Assembly (NCBI GenBank): GCA_021234155.1
Contig: JAJEKV010000027.1
Coordinates: 9,399,448 to 9,463,447, forward strand
From: Isoetes taiwanensis
Lineage: Eukaryota > Streptophyta > Lycopodiopsida > Isoetales > Isoetaceae
Reading direction: 5' to 3'
Length of the DNA: 64,000 nucleotides
The first letter of the stretch is position 1. Every line of letters begins with the position of its first letter. Position numbers and translations under genes: made by a program. Shown piece after piece: positions 33,741 through 44,500 of this stretch. The notes beneath the pieces were generated by a model that saw only the letters and a program-made list of their open reading frames with translations, did not search any database and was not told the DNA's origin.

Positions 33741-34269
33741 GGCACTCCGTCAGCCCTCCACCTTCTTTAGAAAAATGCCAAATGCAAACACGACACCAAG
33801 CATGCATGCCTATGCATTGCTTTTGGATGAGGCATAAAATTTTGCTAGAATATAACAGACTTAAGCTCGGTCGTGCCTTCTTTGCCCTCACTTTATGCTT
33901 CTCATTCCAAACTTCATTCTTCTCTCGGTTTGCACAACACAAAACATGGATCGATTATGCATTGATATTGGAGAGCCATGGTTGAAGGAGATGGGGAGGC
34001 TAATTTCATGGCTTTTCTAATTTTTTTCGTGGACCGTTGATGCAAAAATTTTATCTTCTCCAACGGTTGGAAACAATATCAAGTGACATGGCAATGAATG
34101 TGGACACCTTAGAATTCCAAAAAAATCTAGCACCTTGGGCTGCCCTAAATAAATAAATAAATAAAATTAAAACAAGAAAAACTAATAGGGGTCTCTATTT
34201 TCCTTAGAATAAAAGCACCCATTAATCAAAAATAATATTTTTTATGCACGCGTGCATAAACCTTTTCCC
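33741..34269. other. No gene recognised
   Basis: Mixed sequence with an (AAAT)n microsatellite at about 34148-34168. Frames of up to 72 codons on either strand have no motif. Confidence 0.35.
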
Positions 34270-34350
34270 TTTTACTCAATGGCCAAAATGACTGCATTTT
34301 ACTCAATGGCCAAGATGAACTGCATTTTACTCAATGGCCAAAATGAACGG
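34270..34350. repeat. 29-30-bp tandem repeat, three copies
   Basis: TTTTACTCAATGGCCAAAAT recurs three times with one- or two-base changes between units. Confidence 0.9.
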
Positions 34351-34481
34351 TAAAGATCTTGATCCATGTCCTATGCTCTTATTGGTTCTGAAACTTAATG
34401 GTTGAGATTGAGGGCTGAGATCAATCCAATCACAGATTGAAGGCTTAGAATGAGTTTTCACGCCTAGTTTTGGAGGAACAG

Positions 34482-34558
34482 ATGGCTATGGCGATGGGAA
34501 GGGTTTCGGCCAGTAAGCTTTTTGTATGGCTATGGCGATGGGAAGGGTTTCGGCCAGT
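34482..34558 (+). repeat. 44-bp direct duplication including a start codon
   Basis: ATGGCTATGGCGATGGGAAG and the following GGTTTCGGCCAGT occur at 34482 and 34526. Either ATG could serve as a translation start, in different frames relative to the sequence that follows. Confidence 0.85.
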
Positions 34559-35169
34559 GGCTATGGCGGCCTGATGGAAGAAATTCACAGAAAAAGCGTA
34601 GCAAATGTTTTTTTGGAAGAGCTGGAGGAATTGAACCTCCGGGCCAGAGTGGCCTCACCAATCCCACCTCCCCTGTTACTTTACAACCCGAAATCAGAAG
34701 CCATGGATCATCTGCTGCTGATAAGGCTTTGAGAGGTAGGTTATATTATTTATTCTTCTGCCAAAGCTTTTCTTTGTTCAACATTCTGTTCTTGCTTTTT
34801 TTCCTCTCTAGCTATGAGTGATGGCGATTAAAATCCGGCAGTGCTCTTGAACGTTTCCTTCAAGGGAACATTGATCCCTTATTTTTCCTTGTCCAGCTTG
34901 AGTTTTAAAAGCACTCTTTTATGGGTGTTTGAAAAGCGTTGTTTCTAGGATCCAAATATAGCATGAAACTAGTGGCAGATAAGATCTTTTGGGGCCCTGG
35001 TTGAATCATTATTTCTGTTTTTTTTTTCTATCTGACCGACATTTTCATTTACAGGGTTCCTCTGAAAAATGGCAAGGCAATGGCCGGGAAGATTCATTCC
35101 TCCACGGATTTAAAATCTCTGTATGGGACGATCCACGGATCTGCGAATATTAGATGTTGCTGTTTTTAA
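34522..35169 (+). CDS. Candidate two-exon gene, ~110 aa, family unknown
   Basis: Exon 1 (34522-34739) would encode GGIEPPGQSGLTNPTSPVTL, then QPEIRSHGSSAADKALRG. It ends at a GT in GGTAGGTTATATT. The intron of about 315 bases is T-rich and ends TTTTCATTTACAG. Exon 2 (35055-35169) continues VPLKNGKAMAGKIHSSTDLK to TAA. Summed exons are 333 bases, in frame. The donor GT one step earlier (34736) would put exon 2 out of frame. The protein is not low-complexity but matches no family I know. A non-coding spliced transcript is an alternative. Confidence rests only on splice signals and frame continuity. Confidence 0.25.
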
Positions 35170-37080
35170 GCCGGCAAAGAAAATGAAAACTGCACTCTGT
35201 CAAATAAGTATTTGCAAGAGTTTTGAAATTATTTGCTCATCTCCACCTGATTTTTTATATTTAGGAAGTATGAACTTTAGCCTTCTCAAGGCCAAAAACA
35301 TATCAAATGCTGCTCTCTTTGAAGCAGAGTAAGAAACTATAAACTTCCTTTTTCCCGATTATATTACCCTATCTCTATTCTTGTTTTTTTTGCAGGTTTT
35401 GCTATAGTTCCGGGCTCATAGGATTTCTCTCCTATTTCCAGTTCTTGTCTAGATTTGGGGCTTCTATGACTTTCTGTTGATCTTTCCTTCTCCCTCCCCA
35501 TATACCATAGTTCCTATGTATTTATTTAAACTAATTTGACTCTTATACTATCTCATTTATGTGTCTAGGTAGTTCAAAAACCATAAAAGCTTCTTGCTTT
35601 TACTGCCTCTTGCATTTGGTCCAACATCATTGTGTTTTTCTAAAGGTAGAGGATAAGCAAGTTGTCTTTTTTTAAGCCCATGTTTTAGTACATTATTTAC
35701 TCCCATGGTGCCTATATGAACATCATCTTCAAAATAAGATCAATTATATGCACTCAATATTCTTAACTTTTTTGTTTCTCAAGATCTTACAAGGTTTCTA
35801 TGATAGAAGATCAGTTCAAAGTCATCAAATATTGTCACACTGCTGTTTATGATGCAAAATAAAAAATAAATTGCATTAAAGAAGAAACATATGATCTTGT
35901 GTTCATTTTTTAAATAATATTAAAAGATTTGATCATATTTTCTCTGTGTATAATTAAGAATGTATGTTCATAGGCATGGACACTAAATGAAAATATCGCA
36001 TCACATTTATATGTAACAAATCTAAAAAAGTGTGAAGAATAATAAATACCAAGAAAAAGACATGTGCAAAAGAAAAAAAACAATACACTTTTTCCAAACA
36101 ACATTTCATAACATCAAATATGCTTTTTAAATAAAAACATTAGAAACCACAATGCTTTTTATCATTGTAGCATTGTTTCTCGCATGTAGTATTGCTTTTT
36201 TACATTTTTAATTTTTTTTTTTAATAGCTGGTATTTCAAATTTTTTGACAACAAATGAAAGGCCATGTGTTTTTATTTTTTTTTTGGCAACAACAACACT
36301 TCGAAATAATAGCCACTTTTAAAGGAATGGTGTGTCTATTTTCTAATAACTACATATTGTTATTTCAGGAAAACAACATTTGGAAAACAACAAATATATA
36401 TTTTTAAATAATATATGTGGATTCATGAAAACTTCCCGATATTTTTTTTAGGAAAACAACATCAATTTTTTAAAGTAGAGGAAAAAAACAATACACATAT
36501 AGGAAACCTATATTTTTTATGAGGAAAACAATAATGGAAAACAATGGCACCTTTTAAAAACTACATATGGAGACAAAAAGGAAAATATCCACATATAGAA
36601 AATTAAACATTTGAATACAACAATTATTTTAAAATAATACATATGAATTTTTGAAAATTACATTTTCCTTTTGAAAAACAATGTCAATTTAAAAACTACA
36701 AGTGGAGAAAAAAAACAACACATATTGAAAAGGAAAAAAAAACTATTTTTTTTCAATTTTCAATGTACTAATATTTAAACCCATGTGCTTTTTGAAGATA
36801 AAACAACGCTGCAGCTCCTCAAAAAAAATCGAAAAAACCACACGCCGACAAAAGTCTCGTGAAAACAACACCGAAAAAAGGACACGTTGATCAAAAACAA
36901 AAATTGCCCGAAAAACCACTGCGGGATTTTTGCCAAAAACCCTTTATCTCTTTGTACCGTCGGATAAACGGACCACGTGGACTTTTTGGTTATTTTGTTT
37001 GTTTTTTGGCATAAAACAACACTTCATCTAAACAATCCGTGGACCAAAAATTCGGGTCAAGTGTGTTGCTCTAGTAATTC
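35170..37080. other. Long AT-rich region without a gene
   Basis: Very A/T-rich, with many A or T runs and no credible coding frame. Within 36290-36760 a degenerate tandem array is visible (see separate entry). Confidence 0.5.
36290..36760. repeat. Degenerate GGAAAACAACA array
   Basis: About eight diverged units contain GGAAAACAACA or AAAACAATG followed by ACATAT and an A/T-only stretch, at roughly 55-65-bp spacing. Confidence 0.6.
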
Positions 37081-37130
37081 CTCCAACACCCCTTAAGTTT
37101 CTTGCCCCAAGGGCCTATGGGTCATTAGGC

Positions 37131-37790
37131 GCATCCATGTCAAATAGCTTTAGGGAGCACAAGGAAACAAGGGCATTCTCGGCGATCCCATATGCTTCGA
37201 TATCAAAACACAACATCACTGCCAAGCAACCAAATTTACTCCCAAACCCAGACGGCCTTGGCTCAGAATCATCATTCATTCTAGTAGTTATGATGTTTTT
37301 CCTCAGAATCATTTTATCTTCATTCTAATAGTGTTGGCGATGCTTATATTCTCAATGCAAATCTTTAGACCAAGTATAACGGCCCAATGAGCCAAGGTCA
37401 ACCTCTAAGTACAACGATCCCACAAACTCCATTCCTTTGACCTTAGCTAACCTTTTGACCCTAGACCTTTCCAAAATTGGGATGTGTCTTTGAATGAATT
37501 AGCGATCTAAATTTGCAAAATCGAATTTATTTTCGCATACCGCATTAATTAAGTGCACTTATGAACGTTCTACATCACAGCGTCGACTTCTGTTTCGCTA
37601 CATCGGGAGGAGATGTCAAACTCCGCCTCCACGGGCCTCTGTCTGTGATTCTACAGCCGCCAGTCCTGCGCACGTATTCAGCCCCGCCCCCAAAACGCAA
37701 ACCCTTCTAGAACTCCGCAACCCACGTGGGTTTACGCTGGTGCCCTCCTGTCGATTCGGCGACCTTGCTCGTGACTGGACGTGGAGTTGT
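37131..37790. repeat. R1 leader copy 1 plus a partial R1 unit
   Basis: The leader (about 37131-37445) starts CCATGTCAAATAGCTTTAGG and includes two copies of TATCTTCATTCTAATAG-type sequence. It runs into CTAACCTTTTGACC at 37446, the R1 landmark, then about 340 bp of R1 before the sequence departs. Confidence 0.8.
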
Positions 37791-37819
37791 TTATATGTGA
37801 TTTATGTTGTATGCTAACC

Positions 37820-38222
37820 TTGTATTCATGCTTAGCGGTATTGGGAGCCCGGATTAGCGTGGGCAGACCAGCCCCGCCGTGTCCTTCTTTCGGGCATCAT
37901 TTCATAGATGGCCCAGAATGAGCGGAGGCCACACTCATAGCTAACGCGTTGGTTTGCCATAGGAAGGCCCGTATGTGTCTGGCCAGGTGTAAATATATTC
38001 GGGGAGGCGTCACAAAAAGGCGAGGAGGTTGCCATAAGGAATGCTGCGGGGCACCATTTCTTGTATGTAGAACTTTCGAAAGTCGGCATAATCGGGATGA
38101 GCCTCCATATTAGCGATGAGATCCACCTCACATGGCAAATAAGGGGTGGGCTTCCGAGAAGGGACATCGGGATCGATGTTCACCCTCCACAGGTACCATT
38201 GTTGGTGACGGGCGTGATCCAT
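37820..38222 (-). CDS. Unidentified minus-strand coding segment
   Basis: From 38222 downward the frame reads MDHARHQQWYLWRVNIDPDV, then DLIANMEAHPDYADFRKFYI and QEMVPRSIPYGNLLAFL. After a stop the same frame continues RLPEYIYTWPDTYGPSYGKP. The aromatic- and proline-rich style is convincingly protein-like. I do not recognise the family; it may be a mobile-element protein, given R1 arrays on both sides. Confidence 0.4.
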
Positions 38223-38390
38223 GATAGTTCGATGGAAGGAGGGGAAGGAAAGAAAGAAAGGGAGGAGCTTGACACAATATTAGAACCCTAAAGAAGAGAT
38301 ACGTTTTTTTAAAAAATTTAGGACCTTTAAGAAGAATATTCCATAAAAGTGTGGTACTTTATGTTTTATTACTTTATTGAAAAGTTGCTC

Positions 38391-38410
38391 TTTTTTTTTT
38401 TTTTTTTTTT
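38391..38410. repeat. T20 homopolymer
   Basis: A run of 20 T, which on the minus strand is an A20 tract and could mark the 3' end of an inserted retrocopy, although no matching element body is evident. Confidence 0.9.
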
Positions 38411-38819
38411 GAATTGGAGTTTTGCATGTGTTGGTTGCATCTGCAGTCAAGTAATAAACACGTTATTAAAGAGAGAACATATTATATTAATTTCAAAATG
38501 GGATATACAAAATTGACATATAATACAAAATGGGGAACTCTGGGGCCTCTCCCCGTATCCTACGTGCCAAGGCCAAATCCTTGGGCATAATGGTCTGCAC
38601 AGCTTGGCATGTATAGGCGCAAAGGTTTGCGTCGCCAAGTCGCGTTATTGTGTGAGATAATCCTCGGCCTTCTTGTAGGGCCAAGATGGCATGAGTCACG
38701 GAATCTAAAGTCGGTCTTGGATTCTTGTGCGATCTCCCAAACAAAGAAGCGGCAACTTCTCGATGAGAAGCTCCGTGGTCTTGCCCGATACTAGCGGTTC
38801 TGCCAAGGCCTTTATCCGG

Positions 38820-39465
38820 GCTTAAACGGTTGGGGTTTCCTCGGATGAGGAGGGGAATAAGAGGAAGTGACTTCCCATGCCCAGTGGGATGTCGGACCCG
38901 GCTCGACTAAGGTATCTCTTGAGTGTCCCCTTTCTTCTTTGACTAACCACCAATCCACTGGGTGGTCTTGTATTGTGGCCCCAGTAGCTCCGTCCATCTG
39001 GTGGTCTTCCTTTGGCCTAAAGATGTGGATCTGGGATCCCTCAACAGGTATTAGCCTCACTTCCAAAACCGTTTTGCTTGCTCTTACGTAGATCACCATC
39101 CTCGGACGACTTGGCGACTTCCTCGTTGCCATTAAGACACTCCCGGTTTAAGCATGACAAAACACTGGTTTCTCCAAAATAAGAGCCTCGGGGCGTTTTC
39201 GCGGATCTCGGCAAGTTCTCGGTCCCGATCGGGAATCTTGGGCCTTCCATCAATTCCCCTGGAGCGGAGATCACATTCGAGATAAAGAAGTCCTCGACTC
39301 ATAGTATAGTGGTCATTAACAAAATTGGGGCTGCCGGGATAGGCTCTCCCCTCCCAAATCTTTGGATACTCCAGGACCCTCTTGTGGCGGATCCACATGC
39401 ACTGTTGGCCTCGGATATCTTCCTCATGGGCATTTCCATTGTCCACAAGGCTGACTTTCTAATGC
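38820..39465 (-). pseudogene. Diverged R1 copy with long minus-strand frames
   Basis: The plus strand matches R1 landmarks: TTGGCCTAAAGATGTGGAT, GGCAAGTTCTCGGTCCCGAT against GACAAGTTCTCCCGGACCCG, and CTCTTGTGGCGGATCC. On the minus strand 39446-39132 encodes 104 residues, with CMWIRHKRVLEYPKIWEGRA and LLYLECDLRSRGIDGRPKIP, much more protein-like than the corresponding frames in other R1 units. A second frame (39132-38812) carries KTVLEVRLIPVEG. The family is unknown. It may show the coding ancestor from which R1 decayed. Confidence 0.45.
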
Positions 39466-40980
39466 TAACCCTTTGGGCTAGACCTTCTAAAATTCCAAAA
39501 ATTACTTGACCTTCAAGGTTAAGGTTTGGTCCAGTGCTCCAATCAGGTGTTTTAAGTCAATGCCTTCAGCGTATGAGTCTTAAACAAGAGCGGATTTCTC
39601 ATTGCCCACATCATGGTGTCAGGTCTCCTCCGTTCCGTCGGTTCACAAGTTGATCCAGTCTTCTCGGCCCTTCTTCCCAAGTCTCAAGCGGGGAGGAGAA
39701 ATTTGGGAAGGCGATCACAACTAGAGAAAGTTCTTAGTGCCCCTTGGTTCTGCCATCTCTCTGCAATGGTAGCGGTTGTAACAAAGGCGACTATGGCGGG
39801 AACAAAAGGAGGGTTGGCCGGAAAAGTGATACCAGGATAGTTCTTGTGGTATGGCGATGTGTGGGACAGGAAGTGAAACCTAAAAAAAAAACAAATGAAA
39901 ACTCGGAAGAGCGTCCAGCGTCCAAAAGAAATCTTAATCTTAAATAAATAAAAAAAAAAAAACTCGACATTACCGTAGGGACCAAGCCGCGTGTTGGAAG
40001 ACCACTAGCCTTTTAAATCACAAAGTGGCTCGTTTTACCTCGTAGTCTTGGCCTAGGATGTTGGGATTTGTCGCCATATGTTTCTTTCTTTTCTAGCCAA
40101 CTAAAACTTGTCCCTAAGGTAATTTCACCATTCCACTGACAATGGAACAAAATTTTGAATTTTCATTCCGGTTATGGCATTTTGAAATAGGGGACCAGGG
40201 CCTTACAGTTTGACAAGTTCTCTACCTTTATACCACTAAAATCTCCTTCAGGGCCTTCTAACAACATTCTTGGCCACAAACAACTAACTCCTGAGGCTCT
40301 ATAGGGTCTTTTCTATATCAACTACTTAACGTCTATTTAGAGCATGGCCAATGCAATGATCTTGCCGGAAAATCATGCCTCAGGACCCTTTGGATCCGCC
40401 TCCTGGGGTCCGGACTCTCCCCTCTTGTGAGGGATCCGGAGGTCTTGGCCTCCATTGACTTGGGGGATGCACCATTGGCAAGGGCCCCCAGTAGTTCTAA
40501 TGCTAACCCTTGGCCAAGTACCTTCTCCAGGATCCAAAATTGGGCTTCGTGTTGGGAGATAGAATCCTATCATTGGCAAAAATACACATTTATTTTGTCT
40601 GATCATAATGCGGAATTTATATACCACCGAAGGGTGGCCCCCCCCTCTTCATGTTGCCCACCATAATCCATTCCTTAACTCCATGATAACATAATTCCAT
40701 TGCACTACCGGGGCTCGACTCCAAACTATCAAGCGTCCCATGGTCTCAAGATATTGAGACGGAGGTATAAAATACAAACTGGCATAAGACAATGGCTCGA
40801 CGGTTTGCCGTTTGAGCCCCTCCCTACCCGGTTGGCAGATAGGGTGACATCATGCTATGGGGGTGTTGCCTCCGGGACCTAAAATCCCCAGGATCTGCCT
40901 TGGGACCGAATTTCCATCTCCCCTAAGGCCAGATGAGGCGGGTCGAGGAGGAGGTGCTCCCATGGAATAAATTACTACTC
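39466..40980. repeat. Degenerate R1 units
   Basis: CTAACCCTTTGGGCTAGACC at about 39466 and CTAACCCTTGGCC at about 40502 mark two poorly conserved R1 units. Parts such as GGATCCGCCTCCTGGGGTC (40390) and ATTTCCATCTCCCC (40910) are recognisable. Confidence 0.6.
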
Positions 40981-40984
40981 TCCT

Positions 40985-41560
40985 ATGTTTTAGTGTAGCC
41001 AAAATAGGTTTAGCTAAACTACCTTCAAATTGGGCTAGAAGTTTTCGACACTTGGCTAAACTAAATGGTTTTCTCCATCACACTTTCTTGCTTTTGGTGA
41101 AACTTTCCTGAAATGGAAGGCAAATGTATGCATCACGGTATAATAATTTAAAAAATCCAAGCATTTTGGCAAAGACATTGATTTATTGTAAATACAAACT
41201 TCAAGACATTTAACATACATGAACATGTTCAAAAACCCTAAAAAAGGGACTACATTGTTCCTTTTCCTCAATCTTCAACTTTGTACTTGGAGCAAAGAAA
41301 GAAAGTGGAAAAAAGAAAAGAAAAATAGAAACCCTTTTTGAAATTTCTTAAAGTTTGTACATACATTGTAATTGTTGAACTTGGGGCTAATCTATCATTT
41401 TCCAAGCCTCTATCTTAGGACAGCTAATCGATGTCCTAATAGATATGTGGAGGTAAAGGTTTGCTATTCAACCCACAAAAACTCACTTAAACCCGAATTG
41501 GGCATTAAATTTTCTTTTTGCCATCCATTTCCATTTACTTTTAGGGGATTTTTCTTGGAA
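40985..41560. other. No gene recognised
   Basis: AT-rich separator between R1 arrays, without motifs that I recognise. Confidence 0.4.
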
Positions 41561-41564
41561 CGAG

Positions 41565-44500
41565 GCATTCTCTCTATCCATATGCCTTGATACTAAAACA
41601 CAACCATCATCACAAGCAGCAAATCTAAGCCCCCCCCTGGACCCTTGTTAGTCTTTTGCTTTTACGTAATCATTTATCTTCATTCTAGTAGTTATGATGC
41701 TTTTACGTAATCATTTATCTTCATTCTAATAGTTATGATGCTTATATTCTCAATGCAATCTTAGACCAAGTATCGTCCGCCGACCAAGGTCAACCCTAAG
41801 TACAAGCGATCCCACAAACTCCATTCCTTTGACCTTAGCTAACCCTTTGACCTAGACCTTCTCCAAAATTCCGAAAATTGGGATGTGTGGAGATGAATTA
41901 GGAATCTAGGCTGGCAAAAAATCAGAATTTATTTTCGTTGACAATGCATTAATTACAATTTATGAATGTCTTGCCAGCTGCCAAAAAGCGCCCCGACTTC
42001 TAATTGCCACATCGGAGGGGGCCGGGCCCAAACTCATTCCGTCGGTTCCCTTTGCTCAGCGTTCTCGGCCCACGGCTTCTCGGCTAGGTCCCAGCTGCCT
42101 GGAGACCAAGACTCGGCCCCAAAATGCAAACCCTTCTAGAACACAGCAACTCATATGGTTTTATGTTTGGGAGGCCCTCTCCTTACAGTCCGGTAGGGAC
42201 CTTGCTTGTGACTTGGCGTGGAGTGGGGTGTTGGCAGAAACCACGGACCCTAAAATCCCCGGGAGCTGCCCTCAAATTTCCCTCCCCAAGGCCACAGGGG
42301 CCGGACGACCACCTCCCCTCTCGGGAACTGCGATTTGGCTCGCCAATGGACTCGAAACGTCGACATTACCACAGGGGACCAAGTTAAAGGCGGCCGAAGA
42401 CCACCCGACCTCCAAGAAGCCCAAAGTAGCTCACGTCCATCACACTCGTAGTCAATTGGCCTAGGATGTGGATCGCAGGATACTCGTGGGCGTGAGTGTT
42501 TCTTTCTTTTTTGCAAAACCGACCTTGTAACTTGCTCCCTAGGGTAATTTCACCCATTAACTGACTTGTCGGGTCGATTGCCATTCGAGGCCTCCCGGTG
42601 CCCGAGCGACAAAACAACTTACTTGCGGTTTCTACAAGGCCGACCTGGGATGCCCACGGTTTGACAAGTTCTCTGGACCCGTCTGGAATCTTTGGGCCTT
42701 CGAAGGGGCCTGAGCGGAGGATCAGCGGTCGAATAGGGGAGTCGAGCTCGGGAGGGTGGTCATTAGCGTCGCGCCCCCAGGGGCGCTTCCGGGAAGAGGG
42801 CTGCCTCGGGAACTTTGGATCCGCCTCACGGGGTGGGACTCTCCCCTCTTGTGAGGGATCCTGCCCAAGGTCTTGGCCTCGTTTGACTTGGGGAGAGTGC
42901 CCATTTCGGTTGCCCCACTTAGCGGGCTGCCACACGGCCGTTCTAATGCTAACCCTTTGACCTAGACCTTCTCAGAAAATTCCGAAAATTGTTGTGTCTT
43001 TGGAGATGAATTAGGAATCGGTGGCAAAAATCAGAATTTATTTTCGTACAATGCATTAATTACGAATTTATGAATGTCTTGCCACTTACCGCCCCAGACT
43101 TCTAATTACCACATCGGAGGAGGACAGGCCCAAACTCCGTTCCATCGGTTCCCATTGCTCCGCGTTCTCGGCCCGGCTTCGGCCCGGTCCCAAGCTGCAA
43201 CAGACCAGGACTCGGCCCCCAAAACGCCAACCCTTCTAGAACACGGCAACTCCCACGGGGTTTACGTTTGGAGGCCCTCTCCTTACCGGTCGGGACCTTG
43301 CGGCCGACTTGATGTGGAGGGGGTTGTTGGCCTTGAGCATCGGACCCTAAAATCCTCCCGGGAAGGCTGCTTGCCCCGTTTCCTCTCCCAAGGCCACGGG
43401 GACGGACGGGCCCACCTCCCCTCTCGGAACTGCAGATTTGGCTCTGCCAATGGACTCAAAACATCGACATTACCACAGGGACCAAGTTCCGTGGCGGAAG
43501 ACCACCGACCTCCAAGAAGGCGCCAAAGTAGCTCCGTCCATCACACTCGTAGTCAATTGGCCTAGGATGTGGATCTTGGGATCTTGTCGTGGAGCGTGAG
43601 TGTTTCTTTCTTTTGCAAAACCGACCTTGTAACTTGCTCCCTAGGGTAATTTCACCATTCCGGACGACTTGGCGGGGGTGATTTGCCATTAGGAGCCTCC
43701 CGGTGCCCAAGCGACAAAACAACTGCGGTTTCTACAAGGCCGACCTCGGGGCGCCCAGCGGTTTGACAAGTTCTCTGGGACGATCTGGAATCTTTTTGGG
43801 CCCTTCCAGAAGGGGGCCCCAGGCGGAGGATCAGCGGTTGGGATAGAAACCGGGCTCACGGGAGGTGGTCATTAAGCGTGCGCCCGGGAGGCCTTGCCGC
43901 CGAAGGAGCTGCCTCGGGAACTTTTGGATCCCGCCTCACGGGGTCCAGGACTCTCCCCTCTTGTGAGGGATCCCCCCAAGGTCTTGGCCTCGTTTGACTT
44001 GGGGGAGTGCCGCTTCGGTTGCCCATAGCGGGCTGCCCCGGCCGTTCTAATGCTAACACTTTGACCTAGACCTTCTCCAGAAAATTCCGAAAATTGCTGT
44101 GTCTTTGGAGATGAATTAGGAATCCGGTGGCAAAAAATCAGAATTTATTTTAGGTACAATGCATTAATTACGAATTTATGAATGTCTTGCCAGCCCCCGC
44201 CCAGACTTCTAGTTGCCACATTGGGAGGAGGGACAGGCCCAAACTCCGTTCCGTCGATTTCCTATTGCTCCGCATTCACCGACGCTTCTTCGGCCGGTCC
44301 CAAAGCACAGCAGATTAAGACTTCGGCCCCAAAAATCCAAACCCTTCTAGAACACGGCAACTCACGGGGTTTGCGTTTGGAGGCCCTCTCCTTACGGTGA
44401 TTTAGGGACCTTTAGCGGTGACTTGATGTGGAGTGGGGGTGTTGACGCCAGAGCACGGATCCTAAAATCCTCCCGGAAGCTGCTTGCCCCGAATTTCCTC

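Noticed and set aside
42384-42935. 183-codon minus-strand frame as a gene
   Set aside because: It lies wholly in an R1 unit, and the same region in neighbouring units is shifted or stopped.
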